From Variovorax beijingensis (GTDB taxonomy: Bacteria > Pseudomonadota > Gammaproteobacteria > Burkholderiales > Burkholderiaceae_C), in the NCBI RefSeq assembly GCF_003951285.1, contig NZ_RXFQ01000004.1:62001-126000 (forward strand): DNA of 64,000 nucleotides, read 5' to 3'. A model generated the notes under the pieces. It was not told where the DNA came from and did no database searches. It saw only the letters and a program-made list of their open reading frames with translations. Both the position numbers and the translations under genes were made by a program. Of this stretch, positions 1 to 8,409 are shown in pieces (positions within the stretch are counted from its first letter, which is position 1; each line of letters starts with the position of its first letter).

Positions 1-1
1 G

Positions 2-655
2 TCGCCGCGCCTGCCTGAGGAAACGGTGCTCACCTGCGACAGCGGCACCGCCGCCAACTGGTACGCACGCGACGTCAAGCTGCGCCGCGGCATGAAGGCC
101 AGCCTCTCCGGCGGCCTGGCCACCATGGGCCCGGCCCTTCCTTATGCCATTGCGGCCAAGCTGGTGCATCCCGACCGGCCCGTGGTCGCGATGCTGGGCG
201 ACGGCGCCATGCAGATGAACGGCCTGAACGCGCTCATCACGCTGGCGCGCATGTGGCGCGACTGGGCCGATCCGCGCCTCGTGGTCATGGTGCTCAACAA
301 CCGCGACCTCAACCTCGTGAGCTGGGAGCAGCGCGTGCTCGGCGGAGATCCGGAGTTCAATGCCTCGCAGGAGCTGCCCGACTTTCCCTATGCGCGCTTC
401 GCGGAAATGCTCGGCCTTGCGGCCCTGCGCGTCGATGCGCCCGAAGCCATCGGCCCGGCATGGGACGCCGCCTTTGCGGCCGACCGCCCGATGCTGCTGG
501 AAATGGTCACCGATTCCGCCGTGCCACCGCTGCCGCCCGACGTTTCGCTCGCCCAGGCCAAGGCCTACCTGCGGGCCCTGTGGCAGGGCGACCCCGAAGC
601 CATGCGGACCATCAAGGCCACCATGCGCGAATACTGGGCCAGCGCGACGGCGTGA
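2..655 (+). CDS. Thiamine-diphosphate-dependent enzyme, C-terminal part (5' truncated)
   Basis: The frame is open from the left edge, so only the last ~217 residues of a ThDP enzyme of the acetolactate synthase / pyruvate oxidase superfamily are present. The piece is the C-terminal PYR/PP-type ThDP-binding domain: GDGAMQMN followed about 27 residues later by the NN of VLNNRD is the metal-diphosphate binding signature (GDG-X~25-NN), and the preceding GGLATMGPALPYAIAAK is the usual glycine-rich approach. The segment NLVSWEQR resembles the pyruvate dehydrogenase (quinone)-like subgroup, which decarboxylates 2-oxo acids, but substrate cannot be set without the N-terminal half. It ends 25 bp before a convergent small gene. 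Family assignment is firm; the exact enzyme is open. Confidence 0.85.
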   Translation, partial: SPRLPEETVLTCDSGTAANWYARDVKLRRGMKASLSGGLATMGPALPYAIAAKLVHPDRPVVAMLGDGAMQMNGLNALITLARMWRDWADPRLVVMVLNNRDLNLVSWEQRVLGGDPEFNASQELPDFPYARFAEMLGLAALRVDAPEAIGPAWDAAFAADRPMLLEMVTDSAVPPLPPDVSLAQAKAYLRALWQGDPEAMRTIKATMREYWASATA

Positions 656-680
656 CCATGAGCCTGGTCTCTCCTACTCA

Positions 681-1115
681 CTACTGCCCGGTCCTGATGC
701 CCGCCCGGGCCTTCGATTCTTCCTCGCTCGCGCGCGACAGGCATGCGGCCTTGTCGCCGCCCTGCCGCTCGTTGCACTTCTCCCTGGCAACCTCGTAGTT
801 CACCGCCACCCGCATTTCGGCGAGCCTGCGGGCATTGGCGTCGCTGGGGCTGCGCTGCTGGTCGAGCTCGGCCAGGGCAATCTTCTGGCGGCCCTGCGCT
901 TCCTTGATGCAGACCGCCCTGGCGGGCTCGACCTGTTTCTCGCACTGTTCCAGCGCGGCCTTCAGGTTGGCGCCGATCCGTTCCCGTGCAGCGCCGTATT
1001 CGACGATGGCCGGATCGATCTCGGCCGGATGCGGCGGCGAAGTCTGCGCACCGGCTGGAATAAGCGCAGCCGCCCACAGCAGTGCGGCGGCGAACAATGC
1101 GTGAGGCTTTTGCAT
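681..1115 (-). CDS. Small periplasmic protein, paralogue of the 1372-1803 protein
   Basis: The 144-residue product starts with a classical Sec signal peptide (MQKPHALFAAALLWAAALIPAGAQ, shown only in part by its hydrophobic core, cleavage after AGA). The mature part is charged and helical with four cysteines spaced in two pairs (EQCEKQVEPARAVC and EKCNERQGGDKAAC). An AGGAGA ribosome site lies before the ATG. It shares the layout and many residues (A-x-YG/YK-AARD/ER-I, SDxNAR-LAE, EKC) with the protein encoded divergently at 1372. I know no function; the paired cysteines suggest two disulfides in the periplasm. Confidence 0.75.
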   Translation of the reverse strand: MQKPHALFAAALLWAAALIPAGAQTSPPHPAEIDPAIVEYGAARERIGANLKAALEQCEKQVEPARAVCIKEAQGRQKIALAELDQQRSPSDANARRLAEMRVAVNYEVAREKCNERQGGDKAACLSRASEEESKARAGIRTGQ

Positions 1116-1371
1116 GGCGATCTCCTGTCAGTCGCTCTTGCGCCAGTGTGGAGGCCGCACCGGCCGCGCCGGTAGGACGTGCGCCCAAGCCGGCCGGGGG
1201 CTCCGCCGACGCCCCGCCGCCGCATGTCCACCGCCCGTGGGAAGCGTCAGCATGTGCTTACGACCGCTTCGCAAGGCGTCCTACCGTTGCGTCACTTCCG
1301 ACTTCTATATTGACCTCAGGCGCCGGATCCTCCCCCTGAAAGAAAAACCACCGGCGTCAAGGAGTTCAACC

Positions 1372-1803
1372 ATGAAGAAACTGCTATTGATGTGCGCCGC
1401 AGCCTCCTGCATGGCAGTGGTCCAGGTGCATGCGCAAGTGAACACACCTCCCGCGGCGGCCACCGATCCGGCCATGGCCGAATACAAGGCCGCGCGCGAC
1501 AAGATCTCGGCCGACTACAAGGCCGACAAGGCAGCTTGCGATGCCATGAAGGACAACGCCAAGGACGTCTGCATGGAAGAAGCCAAGGGCAAGGAAAAGA
1601 TTGCCAAGGCCGAACTCGAGCAGAAGCACAAGCCCAGCGACGGCAATGCCCGCAAGCTTGCAGAGGCCAAGGTGGAAGTTGCCTACAGCATTGCCAAGGA
1701 AAAGTGCGACGACCAGAAGGGCGATGCCAAGAACGCCTGTGTGAAGGAAGCCAAGGCCGAAGAAGCCAAGGGCAAGGCCGACATCAAGGCGATGAAGAAG
1801 TAA
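1372..1803 (+). CDS. Small lysine-rich periplasmic protein with two cysteine pairs
   Basis: The product has 143 residues, with a signal peptide (KKLLLMCAAASCMAVV, cleavage after VHA) and a mature region very rich in Lys, Ala and Asp/Glu, predicted almost wholly helical. Four mature cysteines fall as AACDAMKDNAKDVC and EKCDDQKGDAKNAC, matching the divergent paralogue at 681-1115. The ATG at 1372 is chosen because AAGGAG stands 7 bases upstream and the signal peptide starts there; longer upstream frames lack both. A TATATT element near 1306 may be its -10 box. The lysine-rich repeats (KGKEKIAKAE, AKAEEAKGKA) are typical of proteobacterial cell-envelope proteins of unknown role. Confidence 0.8.
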   Translation: MKKLLLMCAAASCMAVVQVHAQVNTPPAAATDPAMAEYKAARDKISADYKADKAACDAMKDNAKDVCMEEAKGKEKIAKAELEQKHKPSDGNARKLAEAKVEVAYSIAKEKCDDQKGDAKNACVKEAKAEEAKGKADIKAMKK

Positions 1804-2102
1804 TGGCGGACAACCCCGGCACCAGGCACCAGGAAACGGTGAATTCCTTGCAGACGCTCGCCATTTCCGAAGCCCTGCGCGCCCAACTGTCGGCCGACAA
1901 CCTCCTGGCCATCAATTCGCATGGCCAGGAGGTTCTTCATGGCCTCGACTTCGCCGAGTCGCAGCTTCTCGTGGACTGCAGCGAGCGGCCTCCCACAGAC
2001 GCCTCCATGCAGGAGCAGTGCGCCAGGCTCGTCATCAAGCACGAGCGGGCCCGGCTGCGCATCGCCACGGTCGACGACGAACGCAGCGTGGCCAAATTCT
2101 AG
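1803..2102 (+). CDS. Hypothetical protein, 99 residues
   Basis: The start codon overlaps the stop of the preceding gene (TAATG), suggesting translational coupling. The product is a soluble, mixed-charge 99-residue protein without signal peptide, membrane segment or motif I recognise; the middle (LDFAESQLLVDCSERPP) and end (CARLVIKHERARLR) look like ordinary folded protein. A frame of similar length on the other strand overlaps it but has no start context. I cannot assign a function. Confidence 0.5.
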   Translation: MADNPGTRHQETVNSLQTLAISEALRAQLSADNLLAINSHGQEVLHGLDFAESQLLVDCSERPPTDASMQEQCARLVIKHERARLRIATVDDERSVAKF

Positions 2103-2108
2103 AAATGT

Positions 2109-2981
2109 TCAGCGCAGCGCCGCCAGGTAGGCGGCGATGTCGTGCGCGTCCTGCTCGGACACGCCCATCTCCGGCATGGCCGTGAGCGGATCGACCTCGT
2201 GCGTCTGGCGCAGCCAGCGCACCATGTTGTCCGGCGTGTTGGCGAGCTTTCCCGCGATCAGCGAACGGCCCCCGATGCCTGCGAGCGGAGGCCCCACGTT
2301 CGGCGACGAGCCCGTGATGCCTGGAATCGTGTGGCAGGCGCTGCATGCGTACTGGTACAGCGCGCGCGCGCCGCGCTGCGCATCGGCCACCCGCAGCGGC
2401 GCCGCCGCGGCTGCCGGCCCGCATGCCGTGCGGACCGGTGCGCCCTGCACGCCGGTGGCCTCCACGCGCGTCGCTTCGGCATACTGCTGCGGCGTGAGGT
2501 CGGGCAGGCGCGCCATGAACGCCACCACCGACCACAGGTCTTCCTCGGACAACCTGAACTCCCACGCCGGCATGCCGCTCATGCGGATGCCGTGCTTGGT
2601 CAGCCAATAGAGTTCGCGCGGCTTCCAGTGGTGCCGCGCGTCCACCAGCGGTCCCGGCAGCGGCTGCATGCTCTTTCCGATGTCACCCTGCGCGACGCCT
2701 GGAGCGCCATGGCATTGCACGCACTTGTCGCGAAAGCAGGCCGCGCCGCGCATCACCAGCCGCTCGTCGTCGAGCCGCGGTGGCTCGATGTTGCGCGCGC
2801 GCATCTTCACCGACTGGTGCATGGCGGTTTCCAGCAGCGAATAGACCGGCTGGAAATGCTGCTGCGTGGCCGCCACGTCGTAGAGGCCGCCGTACACCAC
2901 CAGCGCGCCCGCCGCCACGCCCGCGAGGCCCAGCGCGGCGACAGTGAGTAGAACGGTCTTGGGTGCACCCATCGGCGGCAT
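2109..2981 (-). CDS. Diheme c-type cytochrome
   Basis: The 290-residue protein has an N-terminal membrane anchor or uncleaved signal (residues ~8-30, VLLTVAALGLAGVAAGALVV) and two haem-attachment sites, CVQCH (first half) and CSACH (second half), each in a class I cytochrome c fold ending with a Met ligand candidate (GMPAWEF after the first, TAMPEMGV after the second). It faces the periplasm as an electron carrier. It is divergent from the oxidase genes beginning at 3060, with only ~80 bp between, so the set probably shares regulation and this cytochrome may feed electrons to that oxidase. An alternative start is Met4. Confidence 0.85.
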   Translation of the reverse strand: MPPMGAPKTVLLTVAALGLAGVAAGALVVYGGLYDVAATQQHFQPVYSLLETAMHQSVKMRARNIEPPRLDDERLVMRGAACFRDKCVQCHGAPGVAQGDIGKSMQPLPGPLVDARHHWKPRELYWLTKHGIRMSGMPAWEFRLSEEDLWSVVAFMARLPDLTPQQYAEATRVEATGVQGAPVRTACGPAAAAAPLRVADAQRGARALYQYACSACHTIPGITGSSPNVGPPLAGIGGRSLIAGKLANTPDNMVRWLRQTHEVDPLTAMPEMGVSEQDAHDIAAYLAALR

Positions 2982-3059
2982 TCAATTGGCGGCATTGTCC
3001 GACGCGCACCGGCGCCGCCGTGTCGGCGCAAGCCGCGTTCCCATCCGCAGAATCGCGGC

Positions 3060-3458
3060 ATGGTGGCCGCCCCGTCATGCCGTGCTGTGTATCCGCTCGC
3101 CCTGCTGGTGCTGGCGGTGCTCGCGGCCGGTTGCACGCCGGGAGAGAGCGGCCTCGCCTCCGAGCGCGCGCCGCCCGCGCAGCGCGAACGCGGAAGGCTG
3201 CTGCTGGCCCAGTACCAATGCGGAAGCTGCCACACCATTCCCGACGTGCAGGCCGCGCGCGGCCGCACCGGCCCCACGCTCGCCGCCTTCGGCCGCCGCA
3301 GCTACATCGCCGGCCAGGTGCCGAACGATCCTGACGCCTTGGTGCGCTGGATCGTCGCGCCGGCCGCCGTGGTGCCGGGCACCCTCATGCCGGCGATGGG
3401 CGTCTCGCCCGACGATGCGCGCGACATGGCGGCCTACCTGCTCGCGCTCGAACGATGA
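3060..3458 (+). CDS. Lipoprotein monoheme cytochrome c
   Basis: The 132-residue product carries a lipoprotein signal with lipobox LAAGC around residue 26, so it is expected to be anchored to a membrane facing the periplasm. One haem site CGSCH follows, with IPDV after it, and a Met ligand candidate in TLMPAMGV near the C-terminus. It is the first gene of a tightly packed unit: its TGA overlaps the ATG of the subunit II gene (ATGA). The second half resembles the C-terminal domain of the divergent diheme cytochrome (YIAGQVPNDPDALVRWI against LIAGKLANTPDNMVRWL). It most likely passes electrons to the adjacent oxidase. Confidence 0.8.
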   Translation: MVAAPSCRAVYPLALLVLAVLAAGCTPGESGLASERAPPAQRERGRLLLAQYQCGSCHTIPDVQAARGRTGPTLAAFGRRSYIAGQVPNDPDALVRWIVAPAAVVPGTLMPAMGVSPDDARDMAAYLLALER

Positions 3459-4399
3459 ACACCGCGAGCGAAGGCCTGCCCCAATCCGCCCTGCGGGCCG
3501 CCGGCCCCGTTGCGGAGACGCTGCTCGAAGTGAGCGGCGTGCTGGTGGTGGGCGGCGCGTTGATCTTCGCCGGGGTCATGCTGCTGCTCGTGCTCGCCGT
3601 TCGCCGCCGGGGCGGCAGCCGGATCAGCACGCGCTGGTGGCTGCTCGGCGGCGGCCTCGTGTTTCCGACGGTGGTGCTCTCGGCGCTCTTCGCCTACAGC
3701 GAATTCCATCGGCCGCCATGGCAGCCCATTCCACCGCCCGGCGCGCTGATCGTCGGCGTCACGGGCCACATGTGGTGGTGGGAGGTGCGTTATCGCGACC
3801 CCGCCAGCGGCGCCGAGGTGGTCACGGCGAACGAGATCCGCATTCCCGTCGGCCGCCCGGTCTATTTCGGCCTTGGCAGCGCCGACGTGATCCACAGCTT
3901 CTGGGTGCCCTCGCTCGGCGGCAAGATGGACATGCTGCCCGGCCGCGTGCAGCACCTGCAGCTGCAGGCCGACCGGCCCGGCACCTGGCGCGGGCAGTGC
4001 GCCGAATACTGCGGCGAGCAGCACGCGCGCATGGCGCTGCACGTGGTGGCCGAGGAGCCCGCGGCCTTCGATGCATGGCTCGCGGCGCAGGCAAGGCCGG
4101 CGGCCACGCCATCGCCCGAAGTCGAGCGGGGCCGCGAGGCCTTCCTCGCGCACCGCTGCAACGCCTGCCACACCGTGCGCGGCGTGAGCGAGCAAAGCCG
4201 CCTCGGCCCCGACCTCACCCACGTGGGCAGCCGGCTGCACCTGGGCGCCGGCACCGTGCCGAACGATCCCGCGCAGCTCGCCGCCTGGGTGGCCCACACG
4301 CAGCAGCTGAAACCGGGCGCGCGCATGCCCTCCTCCGGCGAGCGCATCGGCGAGGCCGACCTGCAATCCATCGCGATCTGGCTCGCGCAACTGAAATGA
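3455..4399 (+). CDS. Cytochrome c oxidase subunit II with C-terminal cytochrome c domain
   Basis: The 314-residue protein has two N-terminal membrane helices (~30-50 and ~63-80), a periplasmic cupredoxin domain with the dinuclear CuA ligands (VIHSFWVP histidine, and the CAEYCGEQHARM cluster giving two Cys, Glu, His and Met), then a fused class I cytochrome c domain with CNACH and a Met ligand candidate in ARMPSSGE. This is the caa3-type arrangement, in which the fused haem accepts electrons and passes them to CuA. It overlaps both neighbours by four bases, so stoichiometric translation with the catalytic subunit is likely. Confidence 0.93.
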   Translation: MNTASEGLPQSALRAAGPVAETLLEVSGVLVVGGALIFAGVMLLLVLAVRRRGGSRISTRWWLLGGGLVFPTVVLSALFAYSEFHRPPWQPIPPPGALIVGVTGHMWWWEVRYRDPASGAEVVTANEIRIPVGRPVYFGLGSADVIHSFWVPSLGGKMDMLPGRVQHLQLQADRPGTWRGQCAEYCGEQHARMALHVVAEEPAAFDAWLAAQARPAATPSPEVERGREAFLAHRCNACHTVRGVSEQSRLGPDLTHVGSRLHLGAGTVPNDPAQLAAWVAHTQQLKPGARMPSSGERIGEADLQSIAIWLAQLK

Positions 4400-6927
4400 C
4401 GACGCAAGTTCCCGAAGCAGGCCGCTCCAACCCGCCGCGCCCCGCAGGCGAGCGCGAGGCGCTCGAGCGCGCGTGGCGCCCGCCCGTCGGCTGGCGGCAG
4501 TTCTCGGCGGTCAACAACACGCGCATCGGCGTGTTCTACATCGCCACCGCCATGCTCTTCTTCGTGCTGGCCGGCATCCTGGCGCTCATGATGCGCACCC
4601 AGCTCGCGGTGCCCGACAACCACCTGATCGACGCCGGCACCTACAACCAGCTCTTCACGATGCATGGCACCGTGATGATGTTCCTGTTCGCGGTACCCAT
4701 CGTCGAGGCCGTGGCCATCTACCTGCTGCCAGGCATGCTGGGCGCGCGCGACCTGCCCTTTCCGCTGCTCTCGGCCTATGCGTTCTGGGCCTATGCCATC
4801 GGCGGCATCGCCTTCTTCTGCACGCTGTTCTTCGGCGTATCGCCCGATGGCGGCTGGTTCATGTATCCGCCGCTCACCGGCAAGGAGTTCTCGCCCGGAC
4901 GCGGCGCCGACTGGTGGCTGCTGGGCATCGGGTTCATCGAGATCTCGGCCATTGCGGGGGCCATCGAGCTGATCGTGGGCGTGCTGTTCACGCGCGCGCC
5001 CGGCATGACGCTGATGCGCATGCCGATCTTCGCCTGGGCCATGCTGGTCACCGCGCTGATGATCGTCATCGCGTTTCCCGCCGTGATCGCGGCCACCATG
5101 CTGCTGGAGCTGGAGCGCGCATTCGACTGGCCCTTCTTCATTCCCGCGCGTGGCGGCGATCCGCTGCTGTGGCAGCACCTGTTCTGGTTCTTCGGCCACC
5201 CGGAGGTCTACATCATCTTCCTGCCCGCGGCCGGCATGGTGTCGATGATGGTCGCCACGCTTGGGGGCACGCCGCTGGTGGGACACCGCGCGGTGGTGCT
5301 GGCGCTCATCGGCGTGGGCGTGGTGAGCTTCGCGCTTTGGGCGCACCACATGTTCACCGCGGGCCTGGGCAACCTCTCGCTGCTGGTGGTGTCGGCCGCC
5401 AGCTTCATCGTGGCCATACCGAGCGGCGTGCAGGTGTTCGCATGGATCGCCACCTTCTGGCGCGGCCGCGTCGCGCTCAATGCGCCCACGCTGTTCCTGC
5501 TGGGCTTTCATTTCATCTTCGTGCTGGGCGGCCTCACCGGCGTGATGGTGGCGGTGCTGCCCTTCGACTGGCAGGCGCACGACAGCTACTTCATCGTCGC
5601 GCACCTGCATTACGTGCTCATCGGCGGCATGGTGTTTCCGGTGTTCGCGGGCTTCTACTACTGGGCGCCGGTCTTCAACGGCCACCGGCTTTCCGAGCGC
5701 TGGGGCCGCTGGGTGTTCGGGCTCATGTTTGGCGGCTTCAACCTGGCGTTCTTCCCGATGCACATCGCGGGCATGCTCGGCATGCCGCGGCGCGTGTACA
5801 CCTACGGCGGCGACCTGGGCTGGAACACGCTCAACATGCTGTCGACGCTCGGCGCCTACACGCTCGCGGCCGGCGTGCTGCTCTTCATGGTGGATGCGGC
5901 GCGCACGCTGCGCCGGCCCCAGCAGGACCACGGCAATCCCTGGGGCGCGGGCACGCTCGAATGGCTGCCGCCGCGCGAGTACGGCGTGCGCAGCATTCCG
6001 CTGGTGGATTCGCGCTATCCGCTGTGGCGGCAGCCCGCGCTGCCGCAGGAGGTGGAGGCCGGGCGCCACTGGCTGCCCGGCACGGTGTTCGGCGGCCGCG
6101 AAACGCTGGTGACCAGCCTGCGCGACGCGCGGCCTATGCACCTGCTGCGCCTGCCGACCGACAGCTGGTGGCCGCTGGGAGCGGCTGCCGGCACGGCAGG
6201 CTTCTTTCTTCTTCTCACGGTGTCGCAGACGCTGCCTGCGTTTGCCTGCGGCGTGATCGCGGTCGCATGCATCCTGCGCTGGCTGTGGGACTCCGACCGT
6301 CCGCCGCCGGTGGCCACGGTCGACGTCGGCCATGGCGTGCAGCTGCCGGTCGGCGCGCATGGGCGGGCATCGCACTCGTGGTGGGCCATGGTCGTGCTGA
6401 TTGCGGTGGACATGACGATCTTCGTTTCGCTGCTGTACACCCATGTGCACCTGTCGATGGCCAGCGACATGTGCCCGCCACCCGGTGCCGCGCTGCCGCC
6501 CCTGCGCTGGCCGCTGGGCGCGGCGCTGCTGCTCGCGGCCGGCTCGGCCGCCATGGCGCTGGCCGTGCGCAGGCTGCACACGGCCGATGCGCGCCGCCAG
6601 CGCTTGCTGCGCATGCTTGCAGCACTGGCCATGGCCTGCGCTGCCGGCGCGGCCGCGCTCGACATCGGCGGCCATCAGCTCGCCGGGCTCGACCCGCGCG
6701 CGCAAGGCTGGAGCGCTTCGGTCGGCATGCTGCTGGGCTACCAGGCCTTCCACGCCGCCGTGCTGATGCTGATGGGCGGCTATGTGCTCGTGCGTTCATG
6801 GGCGGGCCGGCTGCAGCCCGCGGCCCGCGCGACCATCGACAACACCGCGCTGATGTGGCACTGCGTGACCGCGCAAGGAATCATCGGGGCGCTCGCGGTA
6901 CAGGCCGTGCCGCGGCTGCTCGGCTGA
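4396..6927 (+). CDS. Cytochrome c oxidase subunit I fused to subunit III
   Basis: This 843-residue inner membrane protein is the catalytic haem-copper subunit joined to a subunit III domain. Subunit I (residues ~35-520) keeps the haem and CuB ligands: His90 in MHGTVMMF, His268 with Glu270 and Tyr272 in HPEVY, His317-His318 in AHHMF, and His403/His405 in VAHLHYV. It therefore should reduce oxygen to water. Residue 346, in AIPSGVQVFAW, is Gln (codon 5431-5433) where A-type oxidases have the K-channel lysine. The asparagine-rich D-channel entry is also changed (GARDLPFPLLSAY). From ~590 onward helices typical of subunit III follow (SHSWWAMVVL). The start overlaps the subunit II stop. No CtaG or haem A synthase gene is near. 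Confidence 0.92.
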   Translation: MTTQVPEAGRSNPPRPAGEREALERAWRPPVGWRQFSAVNNTRIGVFYIATAMLFFVLAGILALMMRTQLAVPDNHLIDAGTYNQLFTMHGTVMMFLFAVPIVEAVAIYLLPGMLGARDLPFPLLSAYAFWAYAIGGIAFFCTLFFGVSPDGGWFMYPPLTGKEFSPGRGADWWLLGIGFIEISAIAGAIELIVGVLFTRAPGMTLMRMPIFAWAMLVTALMIVIAFPAVIAATMLLELERAFDWPFFIPARGGDPLLWQHLFWFFGHPEVYIIFLPAAGMVSMMVATLGGTPLVGHRAVVLALIGVGVVSFALWAHHMFTAGLGNLSLLVVSAASFIVAIPSGVQVFAWIATFWRGRVALNAPTLFLLGFHFIFVLGGLTGVMVAVLPFDWQAHDSYFIVAHLHYVLIGGMVFPVFAGFYYWAPVFNGHRLSERWGRWVFGLMFGGFNLAFFPMHIAGMLGMPRRVYTYGGDLGWNTLNMLSTLGAYTLAAGVLLFMVDAARTLRRPQQDHGNPWGAGTLEWLPPREYGVRSIPLVDSRYPLWRQPALPQEVEAGRHWLPGTVFGGRETLVTSLRDARPMHLLRLPTDSWWPLGAAAGTAGFFLLLTVSQTLPAFACGVIAVACILRWLWDSDRPPPVATVDVGHGVQLPVGAHGRASHSWWAMVVLIAVDMTIFVSLLYTHVHLSMASDMCPPPGAALPPLRWPLGAALLLAAGSAAMALAVRRLHTADARRQRLLRMLAALAMACAAGAAALDIGGHQLAGLDPRAQGWSASVGMLLGYQAFHAAVLMLMGGYVLVRSWAGRLQPAARATIDNTALMWHCVTAQGIIGALAVQAVPRLLG

Positions 6928-6936
6928 GCCGCCGCT

Positions 6937-7461
6937 TCAACAGAAGCCGCGCCATTGCAACCGTTCCAGCAGGAGGCTTGCCCCCCACCCGGTCGCATAG
7001 AGCCCGAGCCCGAAGATGCCGTGCGTGACCAGGCTGTGCAAGCGCGCAACGCCTGGGCGCGGCGTGCGGCTCGCCGCGATGCCGGCACCCATGCCCGGCT
7101 GCATCAGGAAGAACGGCGCCACCACGCTGCCCATGCCGACGACCAGCGCCGGACCGATCGCCGGACGGCAGACCCAGCCAATGCCCCAGAACGCGAGCAG
7201 CACGGCCGCGAAGGCGATGCCCGTCAGGTAGTGGGCCGTCCAGCCGATCAGCCGCTCGTGCGCCACGGGCGGCGATGCGCCGATCGGATCGTGCCGGAAG
7301 CGCCCGCGCGCCAGGTTGACGAACCAGCGGCCCACCAGCGCGTAGTCGAGCGAAGGCACGCCGAGCAGCCGCTTTCGAATGACGGCCCAGAGGTCCATCA
7401 CCGCCGTGGCGCCGGTCCCGACCACGGCGGCGCACACCAGGTAGCCAAGCGCTTCAGGCAC
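6937..7461 (-). CDS. DUF2938 family membrane protein
   Basis: The 174-residue product has about four membrane segments (residues ~5-25, ~75-95, ~100-120, ~140-160). The sequence GTGATAVMDLWAVIRKR at the N-terminus, the central GWTAHYLTGI and the terminal THGIFGLGLY are the pattern I associate with DUF2938, an uncharacterised inner membrane family. The start is GTG at 7461 and overlaps the TGA of the upstream methyltransferase gene by eight bases, so the two are co-translated. The function is unknown. It converges on the oxidase operon with a 9-base gap. Confidence 0.8.
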   Translation of the reverse strand: MPEALGYLVCAAVVGTGATAVMDLWAVIRKRLLGVPSLDYALVGRWFVNLARGRFRHDPIGASPPVAHERLIGWTAHYLTGIAFAAVLLAFWGIGWVCRPAIGPALVVGMGSVVAPFFLMQPGMGAGIAASRTPRPGVARLHSLVTHGIFGLGLYATGWGASLLLERLQWRGFC

Positions 7462-8335
7462 GGGCAGCCTCCTCGTGCGTGTCCAATGCGAAAGGCGCCC
7501 GAGCGCCGATCATCCAGCAGGCCGCGGTGAAGCGGACTTCGCTGCCGTGCACATAAGGCTCGAACGCCGCGCGCATAGCCTCGGTGACCTGCGCGCGCGT
7601 TCGCTCGTCCGCATCCTGGAGAACCAGGCCGACCGGGCCGAGCCGCGTGAGATAGCCATGCAGGGCCTTCTCGGGCAATGTGCATTCGACATCGATCGGC
7701 CGGATGTCGATGCCGGCCCAGCCGCTCTCCTCCAGGATGGAGACAACCCGATCGCGGTCCGCGAAGGAGAACTGTCCCGGCGCCCCCGGCCTGCGCACCG
7801 GCAGGTTCGGCAGCAGCGGCGCGGCGGCGCGCTCGGCCGTCGTCATGAACGGATTGTCCGCGGCGCTGCGCCATGCGATGGCCCGGAGCGCGGTGCCATC
7901 CTTCGCGGCATGCCGCAGGTTCGCAAAGGCCTGCACCGGGCTGTCGAAGAACATCACGCCGAAGCGCGAAACGATCAGGTCGAAGCTTGCCGGCTCGAAG
8001 GCGTGCCTCTGCACGTCGCCGCAGATGAAGCTCGCCGGCGCGCACGCCCGTTCTGCACGCGCCCGGGCGGCGGCAATCATCGGCTCGGAGATGTCGGCGC
8101 CGACGCAATGCCCCGCCGCGCCGAGCACCTGTGCAATGGCCAGCGTGGTGGCGCCCGTGCCGCAGCCGACGTCGAGCACCCGGTGCGCGGACGCGGCGCG
8201 CGCCTCGTCCACGAGCAGGTTCTCGAACGGGGTGAACAGCTGGTCGAGCGACTCCTGCGCATCGACCCAGGCGCGCCCGCCGCGGCCGTTCCAGAGGGCG
8301 GCTTGTTCGTTGTCTTGCTGCTTTGTGATGTCCAT
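7454..8335 (-). CDS. Class I SAM-dependent methyltransferase
   Basis: The 293-residue cytosolic protein has the Rossmann SAM-binding motif VLDVGCGTGATTLAI (residues ~52-66), the acidic ribose-binding loop GADISEPMI, motif II-like ICGDVQ and FDLIVSRFGVMFF. These belong to the UbiE/Methyltransf_11-25 group; the substrate cannot be read from the sequence. The gene starts 74 bp from a divergent MerR regulator with a strong inverted repeat between them, so it is probably controlled by that regulator together with the coupled DUF2938 gene. A role in resistance to, or detoxification of, a small molecule would fit but is inference. Confidence 0.85.
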   Translation of the reverse strand: MDITKQQDNEQAALWNGRGGRAWVDAQESLDQLFTPFENLLVDEARAASAHRVLDVGCGTGATTLAIAQVLGAAGHCVGADISEPMIAAARARAERACAPASFICGDVQRHAFEPASFDLIVSRFGVMFFDSPVQAFANLRHAAKDGTALRAIAWRSAADNPFMTTAERAAAPLLPNLPVRRPGAPGQFSFADRDRVVSILEESGWAGIDIRPIDVECTLPEKALHGYLTRLGPVGLVLQDADERTRAQVTEAMRAAFEPYVHGSEVRFTAACWMIGARAPFALDTHEEAARA

Positions 8336-8383
8336 GATGGTTTGTCCTTGGCTTGCCTGAAGAGGCGGAAGCTAGACTTTGCA

Positions 8384-8403
8384 ACTTCAAGTCGACTTGA
8401 GGT
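8384..8403. promoter_or_regulatory. MerR-type operator dyad between methyltransferase and merR genes
   Basis: A 20-bp inverted repeat centred at 8393/8394, with arms ACTTCAAGTC and GACTTGAGGT, pairs at nine of ten positions. It closely resembles the CTCAAG-N-CTTGAG dyads bound by MerR-family activators such as SoxR and lies seven bases before the GTG of the MerR gene and 48 bases before the methyltransferase ATG. MerR proteins usually sit between a -35 and -10 pair with a long spacer, and a target promoter reading leftward toward 8335 is likely. Binding is inferred. Confidence 0.7.
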
Positions 8404-8409
8404 CAAGAG

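Noticed and set aside
3862..6753. A 963-residue open frame on the minus strand antisense to the oxidase subunits
   Set aside because: It is a high-GC shadow frame, rich in His, Arg and Gln with no motif, wholly opposite to a clearly coding oxidase gene.
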